Source of the DNA: JACKFB01 sp041389525
Lineage (GTDB): Bacteria > Myxococcota_A > UBA9042 > PHBI01 > JACKFB01
Reading direction: 5' to 3'
Length of the DNA: 64,000 nt
NCBI GenBank assembly: GCA_041389525.1
Contig: JAWKRR010000037.1
Span: 1-64,000 of the forward strand
Positions within the stretch are counted from its first letter, which is position 1, and each line of letters starts with the position of its first letter. The translations under genes were made by a program, and so were the position numbers. The notes under the pieces are model-generated. The model ran no database searches. It was not told where the DNA came from and saw only the letters and a program-made list of their open reading frames with translations. Of this stretch, positions 53,765-61,848 are shown piece by piece.

Positions 53765-54699
53765 GAGGCCTCCAGGGTGGCGCGGATGGCGGCCACGTCT
53801 TTGGCGAGTTGCGAGTCGCCGTCGAGGTGTTTTCGTTGGCGGGAGGCCAGGCTGGCGAGGCTCTGGGCGCTGAGATCGAAGCGGCGGGCGGAGGTCGCCA
53901 GGGGGTCTTTGGAGAGGTCCACGGCCAGCAGGAGCGCGGCGCTTCGGGCGGGGTTGGCCATGCCGCGGTGGCGGACGGTGACGCGGGCTTTGGCGACGGC
54001 GTAGTGAGTGGCGACGGCCTCGATGATGAGCGCGGTGGAGACCGTGCGGCCGGGCGCGGCGGGCGGGCTGTCGGGTAGCGCGCCTTGTGAGGCGGCGACG
54101 GGCGAACCGGGGGGGGCGTCGCCCAGTGTGGCGCTGCGAGAGGCCAGCGCGGCGCGCTCAGCGGCGGGCGCGGGGGCGCGGACGTAGGCGTCCAGGGTGA
54201 CGGAGGCGGCGCTGGCGTGCGCCGAGAGCGTCTCGGTGTGTAGCCAGGCCGGGGGCTCGGCGGCGAGGTAGTGGCCGTGGCTGGACCAGGGGTACGCCGC
54301 CGGATCTCGGGCTAGCTCAGCGACGACGGCGCTCATGTGGATGTGGCGCACCAGGGGCAGCAGCCACGCCTCGTCCTGGACGACGCGGGAGTGGTAGCGG
54401 CCGCGGAAGATGGCGCCCTCGGTGGCGTGTCGGCGGTTGGCGTTCTGGGTGTAGACGCCGTTGAGGTGGCGCATCGCGCGCCCGAGCTGGCCGGCGGCAT
54501 CGAAGACAAGCAGATGATAGCTGGTTTCCAGCAGGCTGGCGGCGTGGGTCTGCAGCCCGAAGCGCCCGTCGCAGTGGCCGAGGACGTCGAGGAAATCCAG
54601 GCGGTCTTCCGGGGTCGGGAAGATCGGGCGGCCGGCCGCACCGCGATGGGTGACGTGGTGCCATAAGCCGGGCGCTATCGTGCGTTGCGGACGTGCCAT
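53761..54699 (-). CDS. RAYT-like (Y1 transposase family) protein lacking catalytic residues
   Basis: 312 residues. Residues 1-155 follow the REP-associated tyrosine transposase domain: PGLWHHVTHRG, RHLNGVYTQNANRRH, GAIFRGRYHS and YPWSSHGHYL are all family landmarks. However, the HUH motif reads S60-Y-H62 (first His lost) and the catalytic Tyr of the RYI/NPV helix is His119 (VRHIHMSAV). The C-terminal half carries an HTH-like region (IIEAVATHYAVAKARV). It is probably a DNA-binding derivative no longer able to nick DNA. No flanking REP pair was recognised. Confidence 0.8.
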   Translation of the reverse strand: MARPQRTIAPGLWHHVTHRGAAGRPIFPTPEDRLDFLDVLGHCDGRFGLQTHAASLLETSYHLLVFDAAGQLGRAMRHLNGVYTQNANRRHATEGAIFRGRYHSRVVQDEAWLLPLVRHIHMSAVVAELARDPAAYPWSSHGHYLAAEPPAWLHTETLSAHASAASVTLDAYVRAPAPAAERAALASRSATLGDAPPGSPVAASQGALPDSPPAAPGRTVSTALIIEAVATHYAVAKARVTVRHRGMANPARSAALLLAVDLSKDPLATSARRFDLSAQSLASLASRQRKHLDGDSQLAKDVAAIRATLEAS

Positions 54700-54754
54700 G
54701 GGGCTGAGCCAAGCTCGCTGTGACGCCGCGGGATGTTGCGGTGCGGCATCGTCG

Positions 54755-54772
54755 GACCCCGCGGGAGGGGTC
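54755..54772 (-). terminator. Short GC hairpin after the MFS gene
   Basis: GACCCC-GCGGGA-GGGGTC gives a perfect 6-bp stem with a 6-base loop, 54 bp beyond the leftward MFS stop and upstream of the RAYT-like gene. There is no T-run. It may separate the two transcripts. Confidence 0.3.
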
Positions 54773-54825
54773 AGGACTTCACAGGTTGCGGATAGGCATC
54801 CGTCGGGTCAACAATTTGAGGTGGT

Positions 54826-56004
54826 TCAGGCGGGATCGCGCGGCATGACGGCGAAGGCCATGAACGCCGTGGCGATGCCGAGGACCGAGGCGACGCCGAA
54901 CATGAGGTGGCCGCCGCCTGCGCCGTAGAGGTAGCCGGCGCCGATGGCCGAGATGACGCCGCCGACTCCGTAGCCGGTCATCTGGAAGAGGCCTTGGGCC
55001 GTGGCGCGCTCGCTCTCGGGGACGTGCTGGCCGAGGGCGAGGATGGAGGCGACGTACCAGACGCCGAAGGCCATGCCGTGCAGCACCATGACCGGGAGGA
55101 TGAGCCAGGCGTTGTCGAGGAGCGCGATGAGGCCGAACTGGAGGGCGCCCGCGGCGCAGCACATCGCCGTCAGCGCGCGGAGGCCGAAGCGGGCGAGGAG
55201 ATGCGGGGCCGCGCGCATCAGGAAGATCTCGCTGACGACGCCGACGGCCCAGAAGGCGGGGATGAAGCCGTCGCGGACGCCGAGGTCGCTGAGGTGGTGG
55301 GGCAGGAAGATGTAGAGGCCTTGGGAGCTGACGCGAGAGGCGAAGGCGATGAGGCAGATGCCGCGGGCGTAAGGGTTGGCGAGCAGGGTGCGGACGGCGG
55401 AGAGGCCGCGGCCGTGGGCGGTGCGGTCGCGGGGTTGGGGCGAGATGCGGAGGGCGAGGAGGGCGAGGGCGGCGAGGGCGCCGGTGATGGCGGCGGGCGT
55501 GGCGGCGGTGCCGAGGAGCTCGATGAGGGCGCCGAGGGCGAAGCCGCCGACGATGAAGCCGACGGAACCCCAGACCCGGTAGGCGCTGTAGGCCTCGCCG
55601 GTGCGGTGGACGTGAGCGAGGACGGTGGCGTCGACGTTGGGGATGAGGCCGACCCAGAACACCGAGAAGGCGCCGATGGCCAGCAGCACCGGGACGTGGT
55701 CGGTGGTGGCGATGAGCGGGGCGAAGGCGAGCAGGCTGGCGACGGTGATGATGCGCACGGTGGCGACGCTGTCGCCGATGCGGTCGGAGAGGCGGCCCCA
55801 GGCCAGCGGGAAGGCCAGGATGCAGGACGCGCGCAGGGCGGTGAGCCAGCCGATCGAGGGGTCGTCCCAGCCGGCGTGACGCAGCCAGAGGGGGACGAAG
55901 TTCGCGTAAGCGCCGATGGCGACGAAGGTCAGCAGGTAGAGCGCGCGCAGAGAGTACGTGCCGGGGCGACGCGGCGGGGACGAGGTGGTGGCGGCGCTCA
56001 GCAT
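54826..56004 (-). CDS. MFS transporter
   Basis: 392 residues, 12 membrane segments, of the MFS_1-like branch (LRALYLLTFVAIGAYANFVPLWL opens it, in two parts around GAYANF). WGRLSDRIGDS is the A-like loop between TM2 and TM3. ATG 56004 gives a normal N-terminus; an upstream frame to 56355 is low-complexity and not coding. The substrate is unknown; no catabolic neighbour points to one. Confidence 0.82.
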   Translation of the reverse strand: MLSAATTSSPPRRPGTYSLRALYLLTFVAIGAYANFVPLWLRHAGWDDPSIGWLTALRASCILAFPLAWGRLSDRIGDSVATVRIITVASLLAFAPLIATTDHVPVLLAIGAFSVFWVGLIPNVDATVLAHVHRTGEAYSAYRVWGSVGFIVGGFALGALIELLGTAATPAAITGALAALALLALRISPQPRDRTAHGRGLSAVRTLLANPYARGICLIAFASRVSSQGLYIFLPHHLSDLGVRDGFIPAFWAVGVVSEIFLMRAAPHLLARFGLRALTAMCCAAGALQFGLIALLDNAWLILPVMVLHGMAFGVWYVASILALGQHVPESERATAQGLFQMTGYGVGGVISAIGAGYLYGAGGGHLMFGVASVLGIATAFMAFAVMPRDPA

Positions 56005-56076
56005 CGGCTGGCTCGTTAGCAGGCTGCTGCGTCTTTTACTACGAGGAAAGCTCGGTAATTGCTGGGCCCGCGGCCC

Positions 56077-56092
56077 TGGCACGGGGGTTGCT
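56077..56092 (+). promoter_or_regulatory. Consensus sigma-54 promoter
   Basis: TGGCACGGGGGTTGCT matches the -24/-12 consensus TGGCACG-N4-TTGCW at every fixed base, with GG at 56078-56079 and GC at 56090-56091 exactly 10 bases apart. Transcription would start near 56103, about 60 bases before ATG 56164. Such promoters need an enhancer-binding activator, so the downstream lipoprotein gene is probably induced by a specific signal. Confidence 0.75.
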
Positions 56093-56163
56093 CTACTCGC
56101 TGGGGTCGGAAGCCCCGGCGTCGCCATGGAGGTGACGGGGAGCGGCCGCAGCGGAGTGGGGCG

Positions 56164-57468
56164 ATGAAGGGAACGGCGAGCATTTTCGGGCTTCTTCTGG
56201 TGGCGGGTCTGGTGGCGGGGATGACCGCGTGCGACGGGTCGGCCGAAGTTGAGGGACGCGACAGTCTCCAGCGGAGCGACGTCAGCGAGCGGGAGTGGGA
56301 CGCGGAGACCGCGGCAGATACTGGACGAGAGGGGCACGAGACGGGGGCGGAACACGCGGACCCCAGCGTTGGGGGGTCGGAACCCCGGCTAGACGGCGCG
56401 CCTGGGATGCCTCCCGACGAGTGGCGTCTGGGGACGCTGGTGACCGACCTGGCGTTGGCGGGGGACGGGCGGGTGTGGGTGGCTGGGCCGCTGGTCGACG
56501 GCGCGACCGAGGGCGGGGCGGGCGCCCAGGACGACGGGTTGATGACCGCGGGCGGTGATGGTCGTGGAACCTTCGGCGTCGCCGCGATGGGGCCGCAGCG
56601 GATGGCGGTCGCGGGGGTGGAGTCGGCGGAGCACCCGCGGGGCTGGCTGGCGACCTACGACCTGGGCGGCGCTGAGCTGGCGCGCTGGCAGGACGCGCCG
56701 GAGGGCCAGACCTCGCAGTTCTCAGGCGTGGACGCCAGCGGGTACGAGGTGGTGGGCGCCGGTCACCGGGCGGAGGTCAGCGACGATGGCGGGTGGGATG
56801 CGCGTCGGATGGGGCTCTTGGTGCGCTGGCGGCCGGCTTCCGTGCGCGGCCCGGTCGTCGCGGTGGTGGGCGAATCGCACGCTAGCGCCTCGCTGATCGA
56901 CGTGGCGGTGGTCGGCGAGCACGTCGTCGCCGTGGGGGAGGCGTGGTCGATGGACGAGCCGTGGCTGCGCCAGGGCTGGGTCGTGGCGAGCGACTCCCAG
57001 GGGAAGGTCAGCGAGTGGGTGATGGGCCCTGGTATTTTGCGGGCGATCGCGCCGATGCCCGAGGGCGGGTTCATCGCGGTCGGATCGAAGGTTCAGGGCG
57101 AGGAGGAGGAGGTCTGGGTGGTCTGCCTGGACGCGAGCGGGCGGCTGCTCAGCGAGTCGACTCTCGACATGGGCGGGGAGGATCAGGCGGAGGCGTTGGC
57201 CTTCGACGGCTCGGGCGCGCTGCTGGTGGCGGGTCACACGACCGCGCGTCCGGGCGACCAGGACACGCGCGCGTGGGTCGTGGAGTTGGATCTGGGGCAG
57301 ATCGCGATGCCCGTCGTGACCGGCAGGCGGCTGACGCCGTGGGGCTCGGCGGCGTCGGTGGCGTTGGCGGTGCTCGCGCTCCCGGACGGCCGCGTGGTGA
57401 CGGGCGGCGCGGCGCTCTACGGCAGCGTCGAAGTGCGCGGGTGGCTGACGCGATCTCCCTGGCTCTAG
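56164..57468 (+). CDS. Lipoprotein with beta-propeller-like repeats
   Basis: 434 residues. The signal peptide ends in lipobox GMTAC, followed by an acidic low-complexity linker of about 65 residues. The rest is a series of roughly 45-residue blade-like repeats (LALAGDGRVWVAGPL, VAVVGEHVVAVGEAWS, LAFDGSGALLVAGHT). No family recognised. It lies behind a consensus sigma-54 promoter and diverges from the MFS gene. Likely exposed at the cell surface or in the periplasm. Confidence 0.75.
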   Translation: MKGTASIFGLLLVAGLVAGMTACDGSAEVEGRDSLQRSDVSEREWDAETAADTGREGHETGAEHADPSVGGSEPRLDGAPGMPPDEWRLGTLVTDLALAGDGRVWVAGPLVDGATEGGAGAQDDGLMTAGGDGRGTFGVAAMGPQRMAVAGVESAEHPRGWLATYDLGGAELARWQDAPEGQTSQFSGVDASGYEVVGAGHRAEVSDDGGWDARRMGLLVRWRPASVRGPVVAVVGESHASASLIDVAVVGEHVVAVGEAWSMDEPWLRQGWVVASDSQGKVSEWVMGPGILRAIAPMPEGGFIAVGSKVQGEEEEVWVVCLDASGRLLSESTLDMGGEDQAEALAFDGSGALLVAGHTTARPGDQDTRAWVVELDLGQIAMPVVTGRRLTPWGSAASVALAVLALPDGRVVTGGAALYGSVEVRGWLTRSPWL

Positions 57469-57532
57469 CGGGGGCGCGGGCGCGGGGCGGGCGACAGAGC
57501 GTCGACGGATAACGAGCCGATGATGGTCGGCG

Positions 57533-57561
57533 GTGACCTGAGTGCGTCGGCGCTCTATGCT
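57533..57561 (+). promoter_or_regulatory. Possible sigma-70 promoter of the Cys-rich surface protein
   Basis: GTGACC (57533-57538) and TATGCT (57556-57561) are 17 bases apart, 33 bp before ATG 57594, which has a strong GGAGGAGG ribosome site. Both hexamers match four of six consensus bases. Confidence 0.35.
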
Positions 57562-57593
57562 CCCTCTCGCCGAGCAGGCGGAGGAGGATTTCA

Positions 57594-59237
57594 ATGCTGC
57601 AGAATCGATTGGGCCGGGCGTTGGGTGCGGCGCTGGTGTGCGTGGCGATGAGCTCCGGAGCGCACGCCGGCTCAAAGCTCTACAAGTACGACCAGTTCGC
57701 TGAGTCGATCGACTCGGCGTCATCGCAACTGGGCGCGGGGCTGACCTCGGCGCAGGCTGGGTACGCCAAGGGTGAGGCCTTTGGCGTGATCTTCTCGCCC
57801 GCGCCGGGCGACTACCCGGTCACCATCACCTCGCTGGACCTGGTGGTCCCCGGCGTGTGTGTGGAGAGCACCTCCAACCAATACAACACCGCGGCGACCA
57901 TCGAGATCTGGTTCGGCGAGGGCGCGGGGCCCGCACCGCCGCAAGCGACGCCGAACTGGCAGATCGACACGACGGATCTCCTGGTGGACGCTGGGGCCGG
58001 CAGCGTGGCTGGCACCTTCCTCAAGCCGAACACGGCGCTGCACATCACGTTCGACCAGGACGATCCGGGCGGCCACCCGCCGCAGGTGTTCTCGGGCAAG
58101 ATCTGGGTCGCCGTCCGGTTTCCGCTGGCTCCGAAAGACCTGGCATCCGAGTGGGGGGCCTGCCAGGCGCAGGGCGGCTCGGTCGCCACGGGGTGCTCGG
58201 TCGGACCGGGTCAGTGCGGGTGCCAGCCGGTGGGCACGCTGCACGACGGACTCATTACGCCGAACGTGAACATCCTCCACCACACCGCAGGCGGCTGCGA
58301 GGGCGGCGCGGTGATGTGGAGCTTCATGGAGAACCTCGGCATCAAGGGCGACCTCGTGATGCGCTTGGGCGTGCAGGTGCCCGAGGGGGGCTGTACGCCG
58401 AGCTGCAGCGGAAAGGCCTGTGGAAACGACGGATGCGGCGGTAGCTGCGGCGTGTGCGGGGCGGGCAACGTGTGCTCGCAAGGGACCTGCGTACCGGGCG
58501 GCGGTTGCACGGCGGCGTGCTCTGGCAAGGGGTGCGGCGACGACGGCTGCGGCGGCGTGTGTGGCGTCTGCGGCAGCGGGCAGGCGTGCATCGCCGGCAC
58601 CTGCGCGACCTGCACTCCCAACTGCGCGGGGAAGGCGTGCGGCGACAACGGCTGCGGCGGCGAGTGCGGGACCTGCGAAGCTGGCACGTCCTGCAAAGCT
58701 GGCGCCTGCGAGACGACGGCGGCGCCCTGCCTGCCGAGCTGCACGGGCAAGGTCTGCGGCGATGACGGCTGCGGCGGCACCTGCGGCGTGGCGTGTGGGG
58801 CGGGGCTGACCTGCGAGGCGGGCGCGTGCGTCAAAGCCGAGGAGGAGGGGCCGGCGCCGCTGATCGATTCGGTGTCGCCGAACTTCGGGTCGAACACGAA
58901 GTCGACCGAGATCGCGATCACCGGGACCGGATTTCGAGTGGGCGTGGAGGCGCGTCTGGGCGCGACGCGGCTCGGGATCATCGAGCTGGTCGGCACGACC
59001 CTCATCCAGGCGGTGGTGCCCGAGCAGATGGACCCGGGAACCTACGACCTGACCGTGATCAATACGGACAAGACGACGACGACCCTGCGCGACGCGTTCG
59101 TGGTCGCGGCGGAGGCCAGCAGCGGCTGCGCGGGTGCCGGCGGGACGAGCGCTCCGCTGGGCGCGGGCGGGCTGGTGGTGCTGGCGCTGGGGTTGATGGC
59201 CGTGGCGACCCGCAGGCAGCGAATCGCTCGTCGCTAG
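57594..59237 (+). CDS. Secreted Cys-rich repeat protein with IPT/TIG domain and MYXO-CTERM-like tail
   Basis: 547 residues. The signal peptide ends at GAHA. Residues about 25-255 form a beta-rich domain. Residues about 263-420 hold four copies of a Cys-rich module of the form C-x-GK-x-CG-x-DGCGG-x-CG. An IPT/TIG domain follows (DSVSPNFGSNTKSTEIAITG). The tail is a short Cys-containing spacer (SSGCAGAGG), a hydrophobic helix and a basic end (TRRQRIARR), the layout of MYXO-CTERM sorting signals. It is probably displayed on the cell surface. Confidence 0.82.
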   Translation: MLQNRLGRALGAALVCVAMSSGAHAGSKLYKYDQFAESIDSASSQLGAGLTSAQAGYAKGEAFGVIFSPAPGDYPVTITSLDLVVPGVCVESTSNQYNTAATIEIWFGEGAGPAPPQATPNWQIDTTDLLVDAGAGSVAGTFLKPNTALHITFDQDDPGGHPPQVFSGKIWVAVRFPLAPKDLASEWGACQAQGGSVATGCSVGPGQCGCQPVGTLHDGLITPNVNILHHTAGGCEGGAVMWSFMENLGIKGDLVMRLGVQVPEGGCTPSCSGKACGNDGCGGSCGVCGAGNVCSQGTCVPGGGCTAACSGKGCGDDGCGGVCGVCGSGQACIAGTCATCTPNCAGKACGDNGCGGECGTCEAGTSCKAGACETTAAPCLPSCTGKVCGDDGCGGTCGVACGAGLTCEAGACVKAEEEGPAPLIDSVSPNFGSNTKSTEIAITGTGFRVGVEARLGATRLGIIELVGTTLIQAVVPEQMDPGTYDLTVINTDKTTTTLRDAFVVAAEASSGCAGAGGTSAPLGAGGLVVLALGLMAVATRRQRIARR

Positions 59238-59318
59238 TTTGGAAGTTGAGCGCGTGGCGGCCGGATGTTGCCGGGGCTCGTGGGCGCGTGCTATCGGGCC
59301 CCTTCCTCGGAGGCGCTG

Positions 59319-60125
59319 ATGATCGTGCGGAAATCCAAGAGCGAAATCGAGAAGATGCGGCTGGCAGGCCAAGTCGTCGCGGACGTGCACAAGATGCTAC
59401 GCGATCTCGTGAAGCCCGGAGTGACCACGCGCGAGCTGGATCGGCGCGCTGAGGAGCGAATTCGTAAGGCGGGGGCGACGCCGACCTTCAAGGGCTATCA
59501 GGTCGGTCGCGATATCTTCCCCGCGTCGCTCTGTGTGTCGATCAACCAGGAGATCGTCCACGGCATCCCGAGCGATCGGGTGCTGGAAGAGGGCGATATC
59601 CTCTCGGTGGATTGCGGCGCGACGCTCGACGGATACGTCGGGGACAGCGCGGTGACCTTGCCGGTCGGAAAGGTAGCGCCCGAGATCGAGCTGCTGCTGG
59701 AGCGTACGCGTGAGAGCCTCTATCGGGCGATCGCCGCGAGCGTGCCGGGAAATCGCGTGGGCGATGTGGGTCACGCGGTCCAGTCGTATATCGCGCCGTT
59801 TGGCTATGGAATCGTTCAGGATTTCTGTGGGCACGGCGTGGGCCGGCGGCTGCATGAAGAGCCGCAGGTGCCGAACTACGGGATGCCGGGGACGGGCCGC
59901 CGCCTGAAGTCGGGCTGGTGCATCGCCATCGAGCCGATGGTCAATATCGGCACGCACGAGACCAAGACGCTGAACGACGGCTGGACGGTGGAGACGGCCG
60001 ACGGGACCTACAGCGCGCACTTCGAGCACTCCGTCGCCATCACCGACGACGGGCCGATCGTGCTGACCTCGCGCGGCGATGACCCGCCGGGGCCGTGGAT
60101 TCCGGGGACCTCACCCGTCCGCTAG
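59319..60125 (+). CDS. map: Type I methionine aminopeptidase
   Basis: 268 residues, the usual length. It removes the N-terminal Met of new proteins. The five metal ligands are seen in VDCGATLDGYVGDSAVT (two Asp), GHGVGRRLHEEP (His), IEPMV (Glu) and HFEHSVAI (Glu). ATG 59319 follows GGAGG at 5 bases. The stop TAG (60123-60125) falls inside the left end of an inverted-repeat element. Confidence 0.95.
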   Translation: MIVRKSKSEIEKMRLAGQVVADVHKMLRDLVKPGVTTRELDRRAEERIRKAGATPTFKGYQVGRDIFPASLCVSINQEIVHGIPSDRVLEEGDILSVDCGATLDGYVGDSAVTLPVGKVAPEIELLLERTRESLYRAIAASVPGNRVGDVGHAVQSYIAPFGYGIVQDFCGHGVGRRLHEEPQVPNYGMPGTGRRLKSGWCIAIEPMVNIGTHETKTLNDGWTVETADGTYSAHFEHSVAITDDGPIVLTSRGDDPPGPWIPGTSPVR

Positions 60126-60314
60126 GAGCTTGTAGTGGATACGGGGTTCAGGTGGAGCCGAGGTGCCTTCGAGGTGATTCGGCGAGGCGCGGCGAAGCGA
60201 AGCCAGTCCCAGAACCCGAGGTAAACCAAGGGGTTTTCCGCAGTGATTCAGGGACGCCGAGGCGCCCGAAAGCGCCCGGAGCCGCCGAATCATCTAGTCA
60301 CTACGCGCTCCTAG
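60122..60314. mobile_element. 193-bp element with 16-bp terminal inverted repeats (MITE-like)
   Basis: CTAGGAGCTTGTAGTG at 60122-60137 and CACTACGCGCTCCTAG at 60299-60314 are inverted repeats matching 14 of 16 bases. A second pair lies inside: GGTGATTCGGCG (60173-60184) and CGCCGAATCATC (60283-60294), 11 of 12. The element carries no gene. Its left end supplies the stop codon of map, and its right arm lies in the last codons of the convergent transporter gene, whose stop is also inside. It may be a small transposable element or a long two-way terminator. No second copy was noticed in the window. Confidence 0.5.
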
Positions 60315-61832
60315 GCGGGGCGCGTCCGCCGCTGTCGTGCCGTCGAGATAGGGCACGAAGGGCAGGATCAGCATGCCGGGGATGGCGGCGACGAAGCTGA
60401 GCGCGAAGTAGTTCGCGAAGCCCAGGGCCTCGGCGAGGACGCCGCTCATCACGCCGGCGATGGTGAAGCTGACGCTCATCAGGGCGGTCACGATGGCCAT
60501 GTGGGCCGCCTTGAACGGCGGGCGGCAGCAGCGCATCAGGTAGACCATGAGCACGGCGGTGCCGAGGCCCGAGCCGAGGGACTCGACGGCGATGACGGCG
60601 GTGAGCACGGTGAGGCTGGGCGGGGGCTCGCCGGGGGTGACGAGCAGCGCGAGGGCCATGAAGGCGAGATTCGGGACGTTCTGGGCGAGGACCAGCGGCC
60701 AGAGCCAGCGCCGGAGGCCGTCGCGGGAGATGAGCCAGCCCCCGAGGAGGGTGCCGATGAACGACGCGATGAGGCCGATGGTGCCGCTGGCGATGCCGTA
60801 CTCGGACATCGTCATGCCGATGTCGCGCAGGAAGGGGTAGCGCATCTTCAGGAGGAAGGACTCGCCGGTGCGGAAGAGGACGACGAAGGCGAGGATGCGA
60901 TGGACGCGGGGCTGGGCGAGGAAGTCGACGAAGGCGGACGCGTAGAAGGAGTCGGAGAGGGCGAGGCGGCGCTTGAGGGGGCCGAGCATGGCGACGCCGA
61001 AGAAGAGAGCGAGGAGCAGGGCGATGCTGATGGCGCCGGCGGTGTCGAGGCGGGCGAGGATGGGGACGCGGGCGGTGGCTGCGGCGAGGGCGGTGGCCCA
61101 GGTGTCGCTCGCGAGGGCGGCGCGGATCGCCAGGACGGCGGCGCCGATGGCGAGGGCGGCGAGGAGCACGCGAGGGCGGGCGGCGAGGCGCGGGAGGTCG
61201 GAGAGCGGGCGGAGGGGCGTCTCGACGTGGGGGAGGAAGCGGTGGTGGTAGGCTAGGAGCGCGGCGAGGACGGCCGCGGACGCGAAGAACGCGGCAGGCC
61301 AGCCCGCGGCGGCGGCGAGCAGGATGATGGGGCCACCGACGGCCAGCATCGCGAGCTTGTAGGCGGTCGCGCGGAAGCCGACGTAGGCGCTCTGGGCCTT
61401 GGAGTCGAGGGCCTCGAGGTAGTAGCCGTCGATGGCGATGTCGTGGGTGGCGGCGACCGCGGCGAGCAGCGTGAAGAGGACGGCGGCGACCGTGAGAGGG
61501 CTTGGGAGGGTCGCGGCGAAGGCGAGGAGCGCGACCAGGACGACGAGGGCGACCTCGGTGAGGACGAGCCAGCGGCGCTTGGTGCCGAAGCCGTCGAGCA
61601 GGGGTCCCCAGAGGAACTTGAGGTTCCACGGGAGGTGGAAGAGCGAGGTCAGCCCGATGGTGGCGAGGCTGGCGCCCAGCTCCTTGAAGAGGACCTCCGA
61701 CAGCGAGTGCACGATGCTGTAGGGGAAACCCTCGGCGTAGTAGGTGCTGGCGACCCAAAAGCGCGGGGATGACAGGCCGCGCTGGGGCGGCGGGGGCGCG
61801 GGCGGCGGGGCGGGAGCGGGGGGTGGTGTCAC
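60294..61832 (-). CDS. MFS/PAT-family transporter (AmpG-like)
   Basis: 512 residues with a Pro/Ala-rich N-terminal tail and 12-14 hydrophobic segments. SSPRFWVASTYYAEGFPYSI, LPWNLKFLWGPLLDGFG and ATHDIAIDGYYLEAL are hallmarks of the AmpG/acetyl-CoA transporter (PAT) group. AmpG carries anhydro-muropeptides; the substrate here is not certain. GTG start 16 bp after the stop of the YyaL-type gene, likely one transcript. The C-terminal codons overlap the inverted-repeat element. Confidence 0.8.
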   Translation of the reverse strand: MTPPPAPAPPPAPPPPQRGLSSPRFWVASTYYAEGFPYSIVHSLSEVLFKELGASLATIGLTSLFHLPWNLKFLWGPLLDGFGTKRRWLVLTEVALVVLVALLAFAATLPSPLTVAAVLFTLLAAVAATHDIAIDGYYLEALDSKAQSAYVGFRATAYKLAMLAVGGPIILLAAAAGWPAAFFASAAVLAALLAYHHRFLPHVETPLRPLSDLPRLAARPRVLLAALAIGAAVLAIRAALASDTWATALAAATARVPILARLDTAGAISIALLLALFFGVAMLGPLKRRLALSDSFYASAFVDFLAQPRVHRILAFVVLFRTGESFLLKMRYPFLRDIGMTMSEYGIASGTIGLIASFIGTLLGGWLISRDGLRRWLWPLVLAQNVPNLAFMALALLVTPGEPPPSLTVLTAVIAVESLGSGLGTAVLMVYLMRCCRPPFKAAHMAIVTALMSVSFTIAGVMSGVLAEALGFANYFALSFVAAIPGMLILPFVPYLDGTTAADAPRLGARSD

Positions 61833-61848
61833 GCGGCGCAGCGTCGCA

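Noticed and set aside
53761..54699. Intact IS200/IS605-type insertion sequence
   Set aside because: No flanking hairpin ends, no TnpB, and the catalytic His and Tyr are replaced.
54907..56019. Plus-strand open frame rich in Glu, Gly and Asp opposite the MFS gene
   Set aside because: Composition is that of the complement of hydrophobic membrane segments; no ribosome site or motif.
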